Source: Gelatoporia subvermispora B (taxonomy: Eukaryota; Basidiomycota; Agaricomycetes; Polyporales; Gelatoporiaceae). Taken from it: 64,000 bases of DNA. Positions 56,199 through 64,000 of this stretch are shown one piece after another. Under the pieces are notes generated by a model. It did not search any database. It was not told the DNA's origin and was given only the letters and a program-made list of their open reading frames with translations. The stretch's first letter is position 1; every line of letters begins with the position of its first letter. The translations under genes were made by a program, and so were the position numbers. The DNA lies in contig KB445793.1 in assembly GCA_000320605.2 (NCBI GenBank), forward strand, positions 124,001-188,000. The letters are read 5' to 3'.

Positions 56199-58661
56199 AT
56201 GCACAAAGAGGGTTTTGAACCAATTTGCACCGGAACCTCGAACACTGCCTCGCGCGATGGACCTACGAAGTCGAGACCCAAGCTGAACACGCTACACCTT
56301 GGCGACGGTGAAGACGGGCGCAAAGAGAGCAGTCAAGTCCACACAACTCACTTCAGGGACCCATCAACGATACCGGAAGGGTCCGCATGGGAAGATGGAC
56401 GATTCTTACATGCAACTGGCGGCCCCGAACACGATCAAAAAGTCTCAGAAGAGCTCGCCGGAATACCCTGCCATGTCAAGGCCACCTCTGCCCCCGAGCC
56501 CGAGAATATCTCGCTGTTCACCTCGCCCATGCAGTCCATGTTTTCCCCAACACCATTCTCTGACCCTGAGACAGAAGTCTCAATTTCGCCCGCGGCTATG
56601 TTCCTGTCCTATTTCAGCCCCATGACTGACTCAGCGCCTTCTCCAGACGCCGAGGGACAGGAAGTCGCTGGGTACACGCTTGGGCCAATTATTGGCTTTG
56701 GCGGATTTTCCACCATCCGTCGCGCGTCCTCGACACAGGGCGGTACAGTCGCCGTAAAGATTGTCCGCCATTCCGAAGTCTCGAAACAGGCTGATGCGAC
56801 TCAGGTCCGCAAGCGACTCGACAATGAGGCTTCCGTCTGGTCTAGTCTCAGCCACGAGCATGTTCTGCCCCTGTTTGCCGTCCACAACACGCCATATGCC
56901 GACTTCTACGTGACCATGTACTGCCCGGCCGGCAGCCTGTTCGACATCCTCAAGCGCGACGGTAGCCCGGCGTTGCCGCAGGAGGATGTTGGCATGATGT
57001 TCAGGCAGGTGGTGCGGGGGGTACGGTATCTGCACGAGGTGGTGGGGCTGGTGCATGGGGACCTGAAGCTTGAGAACGTGCTAGTAGACGAAATGGGCGT
57101 TTGTAGAATTGCCGACTTCGGAATGACACGCAAAATAGGCGAGATCGACGAGGACGACGCAGAGAGCGAGGGTGAGGACGAAGGCGACCGTGGTGTCATC
57201 CATGCGCCCAAGTTGCACACATCGCATATCGCGAACTTGAGAAGATCGCATAGCCGACAATTACCGGCACACCTTTCCCTCATCCGACGTCACAACGGCG
57301 TTCGACATCGTAATTCAAGCCCATACCCAGCTTCCGCGTTATCGCCAACTATACCTTCTCGCTTCCAGCCCGGTTCCCTGCCCTACGCTGCACCTGAGCT
57401 CCTATTGCCTCCCAGTCCGTCCGCGCCACAAACAGCTAACCCGGCGCAGGATGTATGGGCGCTCGGTGTTATGTTGTACACTCTACTCGTTGGGCGATTA
57501 CCCTTCATCGATTCATATGATCCGAGACTGCAAATGAAAATTCTTCACGGTACGTTGAACAAGTCGCAGGAAATCTGTAAGTCCCCAGATCATGTTGACG
57601 TATGTTTCATCAAATCTACAGGTGTGTACGATGTGCCTAAAGGTATCGGTAAGGGCGCCGAGCAGGTCCTGCAAGGCTGCTTGGAGCGTTCTGTACCCGA
57701 CCGATGGACCATTGCCATGGTAGATGAGGTTGCTTGGGGCGTCGGCTGGGGGTCCGCAGGTGACACTGTCACCCCGCCCACCGAGCTGCGACCCTCCCGT
57801 CTACCTTCGCGCTCACAGTCAAAGACGAGATCTCGGTCACCGAGATCCAGGAATGACTTCGACAAACCGGACTCAATTGAGAGATCTAGTCGCCACTCGT
57901 CCTCGCATGCAAAGCGCTCGAGCCGGTCGCCATCGGCATTGCGCAGCCCGCGTAGGAGCGTCTCCAACCATCGCGCCCTTGCTCATCCTTACGACCCTCA
58001 TTTACATCCTCATTCACCTCCCCACCATTTACTCCGCACTGAGCCCTCATTCTCGTCTTTGACGAACGCCATCATGCGCACCTCTTCCATGTCTTCCTCC
58101 ACCACAGCGTCCTCATCTCGATCAGCATTAGTCGACGAGGCCATCCTGATGACACCCAGCCACTCACAAGGCTCGGAATACGAACGTGCCCGCGGCCGTG
58201 CACGTAATTCAAAGCCGGAAGCACTCAACAGCGCTGTATTCTCCCCCTCGCGCTCTCGCTCGGTCAGCCCGGTGGACGCGCTTGCGTCTCCTCTTGTAGG
58301 AGCAGATGTGAAACATCAATACGAGTCACACACCCACGGTCGACGGAGATCATCAAACTCACCGCCGGAAGCTCTCTGGGCAGCGAGTCCCGGCTGTGGG
58401 GATTCCCGCAACTGGCGCTGGGAAGCAGCTGCCTCGGTTGCTTCGAGAGGCGGCAGGCCCGAGAGTATGCCCCCTGCCCCTTCGTCATCTGGCCCGTGGG
58501 CGCGCCCTCGCCTGGACAACGCTGAAATCAACGTTGGTATTTCCGCGTTTACCGCAGCGGCCGGTGCGACGCCCAGGCCCCCTACGCTAGGAACTCCGTG
58601 CGGACTTCGCAGCCGAAGTGTCGACATTGCGTATGCGACCGTACGAGGTGCCTCTTTGTAG
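56199..58661 (+). CDS. Ser/Thr protein kinase with Ser/Arg-rich tail
   Basis: This is a eukaryotic protein kinase, CAMK-like by general look. Coding runs 56199-57549 and 57622-58661, about 796 aa after removing a 72-nt in-frame intron (57550-57621, GTACGT...CTACAG). Its removal joins MKILHG to VYDVPKGIG, as expected for the family. The domain starts near residue 160: GFGGFSTI (P-loop), VAVKI (catalytic Lys), HGDLKLENVLVDE (catalytic loop), ADFGMTRKIGE (Mg loop), SLPYAAPELLLP and QDVWALGVMLYTLLVGRLPF. HRD reads HGD; the catalytic Asp and Asn remain. An acidic, then basic insertion of about 85 residues lies between the DFG and APE motifs. The C-terminal 270 residues are Ser/Pro/Arg-rich and probably disordered. 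No partner is evident. Confidence 0.9.
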   Translation: MHKEGFEPICTGTSNTASRDGPTKSRPKLNTLHLGDGEDGRKESSQVHTTHFRDPSTIPEGSAWEDGRFLHATGGPEHDQKVSEELAGIPCHVKATSAPEPENISLFTSPMQSMFSPTPFSDPETEVSISPAAMFLSYFSPMTDSAPSPDAEGQEVAGYTLGPIIGFGGFSTIRRASSTQGGTVAVKIVRHSEVSKQADATQVRKRLDNEASVWSSLSHEHVLPLFAVHNTPYADFYVTMYCPAGSLFDILKRDGSPALPQEDVGMMFRQVVRGVRYLHEVVGLVHGDLKLENVLVDEMGVCRIADFGMTRKIGEIDEDDAESEGEDEGDRGVIHAPKLHTSHIANLRRSHSRQLPAHLSLIRRHNGVRHRNSSPYPASALSPTIPSRFQPGSLPYAAPELLLPPSPSAPQTANPAQDVWALGVMLYTLLVGRLPFIDSYDPRLQMKILHGTLNKSQEICKSPDHVDVCFIKSTGVYDVPKGIGKGAEQVLQGCLERSVPDRWTIAMVDEVAWGVGWGSAGDTVTPPTELRPSRLPSRSQSKTRSRSPRSRNDFDKPDSIERSSRHSSSHAKRSSRSPSALRSPRRSVSNHRALAHPYDPHLHPHSPPHHLLRTEPSFSSLTNAIMRTSSMSSSTTASSSRSALVDEAILMTPSHSQGSEYERARGRARNSKPEALNSAVFSPSRSRSVSPVDALASPLVGADVKHQYESHTHGRRRSSNSPPEALWAASPGCGDSRNWRWEAAASVASRGGRPESMPPAPSSSGPWARPRLDNAEINVGISAFTAAAGATPRPPTLGTPCGLRSRSVDIAYATVRGASL

Positions 58662-59756
58662 CACGTCACCCTTGTGTGATCTAACTCACCAGAAACTCGG
58701 CTACACGCAACTGCGTTGCAGGATACCCCTTTGTAGCAGCAAGCCGAGCCGCGCCCCGTCATTCATGCCTTGATGCCTTACGACACGGACAGCTCAATTG
58801 GGCTGACATTCTCCGGTGCATATGCGCACGCCTTGTCTTGTGCTGTCTGGTTACGTTACCTTACTCCCTCGAGGTTCGGTCTGTGTTCTTCCTTTGTATG
58901 CATGTCGCCGCTTTATAGTTTCCTGACATCCGCTCACCGCTTACCGTACATGTACTGTACGTTGTATATTCATACCTCACACTTAGTACTGGCGTCGAGT
59001 TAGTATCGTTACTACTCCCATCTCCTGTCTCAGCTTCACTTGTGCAACAGTATTTATGATCTACCACAATCAATCATTTTCACCTTTGACATTCGAAAAC
59101 AGTGTCCTGTGTGAAAACCTACTAATGCTACAGAGTAATAGGTAGGTCCGTACCGAATCCTATGATCCGACCGAGCAAGGCCCCACACTCTTGAGGTTTT
59201 CTGAAGCTTTCACGCGCATGCACGCGGTCGCAGCGGCGGAATGTCATGGAATGCCGTTACGGTACGACACACACGGTCTCTACGACAAATTCAAAGGACT
59301 CGGACTCTAGGATATACCGAATCTAGTTCCGCCTTACCTGTGGTCGAATGTCAAACGCGAACTAAGACGCCGGGCCATTGAGATACGTTGTTGCCAAGGC
59401 GTGTACAGGCACGCCATGTCCGATTCTCCTCTGCGGCACGGGACTGCATGCTTTGACATAGTAAGTGGCATAAAGCAAGCGTTGATATTTTGAGCGATAT
59501 TGTACAGGCTGTAATCCGCGGATTGTATAGTTGATGGTTGAACATCTCTGCGAAGTCCTGCCGGTCAAGCAGTAAAAACATTGTCTCGATTAGGTAGAGA
59601 ATATCGGAGTGCGTGTGCTACGTAGAGATGGGAGAGTGAGCTACGGATACAGTGAAATTTGCCGAATGCTTCCTTAGGGTACTATATCATTGTCAGCTGT
59701 CAATACTTGATACTCATGAGAATGTGTGGTGAGGACCCACCACATTGGTATCATTA
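58662..59756. other. Intergenic between convergent genes
   Basis: About 1.1 kb of 3' flank. No gene, repeat or RNA is recognised. Confidence 0.5.
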
Positions 59757-60925
59757 CTATACATCTCGCCACAGATTGTCGGAGACCTCCTCGTCGTCTG
59801 GAACGCATAAATTATCCAACACGCTGACAGATAGCCTCTCGAAGTCGTAGACGAATATCACACGTGACACGGTGGGGCAATATAGACGCAGCTCACATGC
59901 CAGAGCTCGCAATGCTGCGGGGTGTGTGGGAGGCGGATCCCACTCGGAGACGTCCACCTCGACGCAGCGTAGCTTGGAGAAGCGTATGAGGAGGCCGTAG
60001 AATTCTAGACGCTGGATAATGGGCGTGACCGCAGAAAGACGGGTGGGTATGAGGACGCGATTATCGCTCAAGTAAATAGGGTGCGAACCTGTCGACCACC
60101 AATGGGGAGTACCAACGTGCCTAGGTAACGTAAATCGTAGACGTGTACACTGTTTACGAGGGAAGTCAGAAGCTCCGAGGAAAACTCCGCGGTATAGGAA
60201 GAATCGGCTATATCCAGTGCGCGTAGTGCCTTCCGGGAAAGCCGAATACTCGAGAGCAGTGCCCTCAGCTCCGAGCGCTTACCATCGATGCTAGTCCGAG
60301 AGAAACATGTTTTCAGACGTGTGATGGGCCTGCCAGGGACTAGAGCGGTAGCAGCTTCAGTGAAAGTGCACTCTAGGACGGATAGCCTCGGGAGGATATG
60401 GTCGTGGTCACCGGCAAGTGATGGTGCACTGTCCTTGTAGTCTACGAGGTAGAGATCCGTGAGGCGCGATTGCGTAGACAGGAAGGAGATCAGGTGGTCA
60501 TCCCATGCGAGGTCACAGTGGAAATTTCGAAGCTGGAAGCTACAGCTATCGAGAATCCATGCTGTGGCCATCTCAATACCATGGTGGGCATAGATGTTGA
60601 GAAAGCGGAGTCGTGTCGTGTTTTGGAGGGCATGTGTTATGGTGGACCAGAATACATCATTCGGTGGCGTACTGTCCTCACCACTGCTTTCTCCGTCTTG
60701 GGCGAAGATGGATAGTGCAACGACGAGCACCGCAAGGCGGGTCATTCGAGCGAGGACATCGCATACTGAGACGGCCTGCCTCTGGCCTCGCAAGTCCAGT
60801 GTGTTGTAAAGCGCCCGCTCTGCCGCCCGTTGAAATGCTCTAGACACTGTGCAGAGTGCGGCCAGATCAGTCTTCGAGCCCACATACTTGACGATGAGGT
60901 TGTAGGCCTCTTGCGGAAGTTCCAT
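59757..60925 (-). CDS. F-box-like protein, copy B
   Basis: This is a paralogue of the gene at 13020-14119. Minus-strand exons 60089-60925 and 59757-60011 join in phase 0 (donor GTTCGC, acceptor ATCCAG) and give 363 aa. The N-terminus, MELPQEAYNLIVKYVGSKTD, followed by LAALCTVSRAFQRAAERALY and NTLDLRG, fits a divergent F-box. The C-terminal exon shares EVDVSEWDPPP and CELRLYCPTVSRVIFVYDFE with copy A, and the intron sits at the same place. The likely role is an SCF adaptor; the target is unknown. The frame is intact. Confidence 0.7.
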
Positions 60926-62946
60926 CTAATCGTAACACACCCTGCTGGCACGGAAATTTGTCAGAAGCCCTTGCTTATCGCGGCGATAGCTCATCATACC
61001 TTATGTGCCTAAGGCACCGGTGTGACCTTCAAGCCGGTTCAAGATTGCCGAGAGTCGCTAGCACCATCGCATGAGAACGCAGAATGTCGACAAAAGAGGA
61101 TGCTGTTGTACCAGTGCCGGGGATGATTTCTGTTGAGCCAGGTTGGTACGAGAAGGTCGTATATGCGGGAACCGGACCTTGCCCGATATTCTAAGTATCC
61201 GGCGAGATATCAGACGTGATCCTGATTCAAGTTAGTATGAAATAATTCGGAGGGTGGCTATAGAGAGGGATCTTACCGCCAATGGGCAATGTGGCGGAGG
61301 GAAGAAAAATGCGCTGAGAGGGCGTGCCTCGACCTCGACCTTTACAAATCATGATGAAGATGGAATTTAACAGGATACATCGAATGAAATCATACCTCGC
61401 TCCCGCGACGAACTCTAAAGCACCAAACTCTAATTGCTACGAGATTCGGGAAAATATTCGGATCGTGTTCGAAGAGCGATCCAAGGAATCTGCGAGCTCC
61501 ATTGCTGATCACAGCCACTTATTTATTCGTGACAAGAGAAGGGGGCATCTCGGACATCATCCAGGAATATCACCGGCGAGTCGTAGGCTGGCGACGAGCT
61601 GCGGCTTCGAGGGCACAGTGCGAGCCCCTGCGGGGCCCGTAACCGTCTGCCTGCCCCAGTAGATCTACCTTTCCCTTCGGCGGATGAGTGGTGTTCGGGG
61701 CTTATAAAAGAGTCTATTTCCGACCGAAGCGATGCCCTGAGTTAGTTCGACGTGGAAACTTGAGGGCCATGTGCTCACCATGTGCTCCTCGCGTGCCACC
61801 AGACATTACTCTTGGACATTCCTCGGGCGACAGAGCGGGCCCGATATCGCCAGGGGGAATTTGCGTCTCGCAAGACGACTACTGGTCGCGCATGGCAACG
61901 GGGACCATAGGAGCGCACTACCGTATTTGTCGGGACAGATGCCGAACTAACCTTGCAGGGCCACATGTTGTTGAGGCGTTCCCAAGGTACGTCGAAGGAC
62001 CGATACACAAACCCTGCGTCACAATCATGCACTCGCATTGGCTGAGAGTTGGTCCTGAGAGCCCTCGGAGCCGCTTCTTAAAAGCACCGAGAGTCGGCTG
62101 CAACGCCCCGTGGGGCTTGCCCGGGGTCTTCCATAATGAAGTGTGCGAGTGAAAAGACGCGCGGTATGAGGCTCTCTTCCATCTTGCGTCTTCGGGCGCG
62201 TACTTTTTGTTTGGTCATGTGCTAAATTTACAAATTGCGGCGCCCGCACCTCCAGGAAGGTGATGACAATGTCAAGAATGATGGTCACGTTTGCGCTGGT
62301 GTTGCATGTAAAACAGGCCGAACGTAATGAGTGCACTACTTCGTGAGAGTATCAGTTCTTACTTGACTAGACAGTGGTTCATGAGTTCACAAGCAAAACG
62401 TCCGGTACCGGAAACGGACATCTACGCCCAAACACATTTGATCTTCCGTTCCAAATGACTGACACGAGACATCTTCGCCCAAAGCGTGAGAACATCACCA
62501 TCCGGTCTAAACCGGCATCCAATCGTGGCTCATCTTGAGATGACAAAGGATCGTAGCGAATATGTTGGACATTAACGAACTCACATGCGTAAAGTCGCCG
62601 GGGTATATACTCCATCTCTCTGCCTTATTTTCGGACCCGCCGGATCGGTGTACCTTGGCACAGAGACCAGACACAACGCTGATTGGTGAGCTCAAGCAGC
62701 CAATTGAGGGAAGGGGAAGGAGCCTTCATATGATCCCGTCTGCTGGCCTGAGAGATTCGATGATAGTGTGACGCCAAAATCTGAGACCAGAAATTGTCAA
62801 GTGCATCATTATGAGACTAGATATGCTTCGAACGTTGTGTACAAGGGTGCCCTAAGACCGTAGAATACATGACACATGGGTGTGCGTCGTCCTGAATATC
62901 AGCCGGTAGAAGTCATCTGAAAACGCAAAGGGACAAGCGAAGAGGC
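60926..62946. other. 2-kb stretch without a supported gene
   Basis: Frames at 61324-61662 and 61688-62152 (+) lack family features. A CTTATAAAAG element at about 61701 could be a TATA box but leads to no recognised gene. Confidence 0.5.
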
Positions 62947-63660
62947 TTATTCCAGCTTCTCGAGTTCTTCAAGCCTGGATAATACCACCTCTTTACTTGT
63001 CTCCTCAATCTCGCCCGCAAGGAACACTTCATCAAGGATGGCATATACCTACGGTTACAATTTAGACGCTCAATCCATTCAAATGTCGAATACAAGGAGT
63101 ATCTCGCACCTTGTAGAAGTTGAAAACTAGATCCAACTCGCAAACGTTGTCAAAGAATGAGTCTATTGCATGAGATTGAGCTCAAAGGGAGCACAGGATA
63201 GAAGATATACACACCCAGTACTTCCACAAAGAGGTGGATTGCTTCCAGATACGCCAGCTCATTGTCGTTGGCATCGACACAAATACAAAAGAATAGACCG
63301 GCATATCTGCGGTATACAATCTTGTGGTTGCGGAACTAGCGTAGAAGCAGAGTCGTTTCGTAACTTCTCAACCGCCAGAGCTCAACCACGTACCTCAACA
63401 AAGTTAGACTGATACTTCTGGTCTCTCGGGGCTACGAGACGATGTACCTCCCCTCGCAGTCGGACCTAGCCAATCATATTAGATGCTTCCGTCGGCCTCA
63501 TTACAAACATCCTGACCTTCTCGTCGTCGTCATACGGAACGTACCACTTCGAGAGTCTGGTCTTCCCCTGACGATTCTGGTTGTTATTGGTATTTAGAAT
63601 GAGAAAGGACTACAGTGGGAACCATCAACTGTTCACCTGCACAAGAATGAAACGTATCAT
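62947..63660 (-). CDS. APS2: AP-2 clathrin adaptor complex sigma subunit
   Basis: This is the small subunit of the plasma-membrane AP-2 adaptor for clathrin-mediated endocytosis. Minus-strand exons 63637-63660, 63517-63576, 63394-63465, 63215-63335, 63110-63162 and 62947-63048 give 432 nt (143 aa; animal AP2S1 is 142). [80 protein letters not shown] and [20 protein letters not shown] are near-identical to the family throughout. [11 protein letters not shown] favours sigma-2 over sigma-1. The gene is complete. Confidence 0.97.
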
Positions 63661-64000
63661 AGTGACGGAAATGCGGTGTGGCGTTCACTGCAAGCAGGTG
63701 CTTGCATGCTATCAAACTTAAAGCGAATTCAGGCCTCGTAATGAGGGAAAGGCTATTGAGCGTCTAGTGAACATAAACACCCGCAACGCCGGCGTTTGCC
63801 GGTTGCATAGCAGATACTTATAAGCCGCTTATCCTCCGAAATTCAGAGCCAAATTCAGCCAATTCCATCTCAGGCCGGTCCCTCACCTCACTACGCTCGC
63901 ACTGGAATGTTGTGTTTGACTATGACCAAATTTTATGTACTCAGCATATCTCTCATGGTTCTTGTCAAGCGAACAGCATCCAGAAGAACAACCTATTGGC
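63661..64000. other. Upstream flank of APS2 at window edge
   Basis: This is promoter-side sequence of the AP-2 sigma gene. No further gene is visible before the window ends. Confidence 0.5.

Noticed and set aside
1..64000. CRISPR arrays, bacterial operons, rRNA genes, riboswitches or a biosynthetic gene cluster
   Set aside because: No regularly spaced repeats, no ribosome-binding-site architecture, no rRNA sequence, and no polyketide, peptide or terpene synthase core gene were found.

Overview
The window reads as nuclear DNA of a filamentous basidiomycete, most likely an Agaricomycete. Genes are densely split by 45-75 nt GT-AG introns with CTAAC/CTGAC-like branch sites. Several families are typical of mushroom-forming fungi: a DUF6533 membrane protein, the C..D.GIGVR..FY membrane family, basidiomycete-type 2OG-Fe(II) oxygenase proteins, F-box proteins and an NTF2-like protein. 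Nothing bacterial, viral or organellar was seen.

Layout. 1-2471 is gene-free but holds a diverged tandem repeat and two perfect palindromes. 2472-4257 (+) is a DUF6533 protein. 4825-6226 (-) is a 2OG-Fe(II) oxygenase pseudogene. 7659-11542 (+) is a 20-exon chitin synthase. 11851-12215 (-) is a small unknown gene, 13020-14119 (-) an F-box-like gene, 14564-15680 (+) a BIM1/EB1 microtubule plus-end protein and 15841-16421 (+) a probable small unknown gene. 17448-19851 (+) holds two more damaged 2OG-Fe(II) oxygenase copies, nearly end to end. 20098-21661 (-) is a membrane protein, 22577-25760 (+) a 21-exon amino-acid permease, 26629-28001 (+) a conserved fungal protein, 28350-29695 (-) an AMID/FSP1-like flavoprotein, 31019-32436 (-) ROT1 and 34884-35887 (-) proteasome subunit beta-6. 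A gene-free 4 kb block then leads to an intron-containing tRNA-Ala(CGC) at 40033-40120.

Further right are a small zinc-binding protein (40594-41043, -), an NTF2-like protein (41537-42157, -), and a non-autonomous Tc1/mariner-type element with a TA target site (45285-46140). After these come the SWI/SNF-RSC subunit Ssr4 (46337-47858, +), an aldo-keto reductase with a possible membrane anchor (48296-49854, -), an MFS monocarboxylate-type transporter (52592-54211, +), HIS1 (54569-55747, -), a Ser/Thr kinase (56199-58661, +), a second F-box-like gene (59757-60925, -) and the AP-2 sigma subunit (62947-63660, -).

The genes do not form a pathway or a secondary-metabolite cluster. They are independent housekeeping functions (cell wall, ER folding, proteolysis, endocytosis, chromatin, microtubules, histidine synthesis) interleaved with lineage-specific families.

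Three signals stand out. (1) Ultra-short exons: a 1-nt exon in the chitin synthase, a probable 2-nt exon in the DUF6533 gene, and exons of 12, 15 and 18 nt elsewhere. (2) Three copies of one 2OG-Fe(II) oxygenase family, each broken by different lesions, in a window where at least fifteen other spliced genes can be read through without a frame error. (3) A new TIR element with perfect 26-bp termini. Exon models were derived by hand from splice signals, phase and remembered family conservation; no searches were run.
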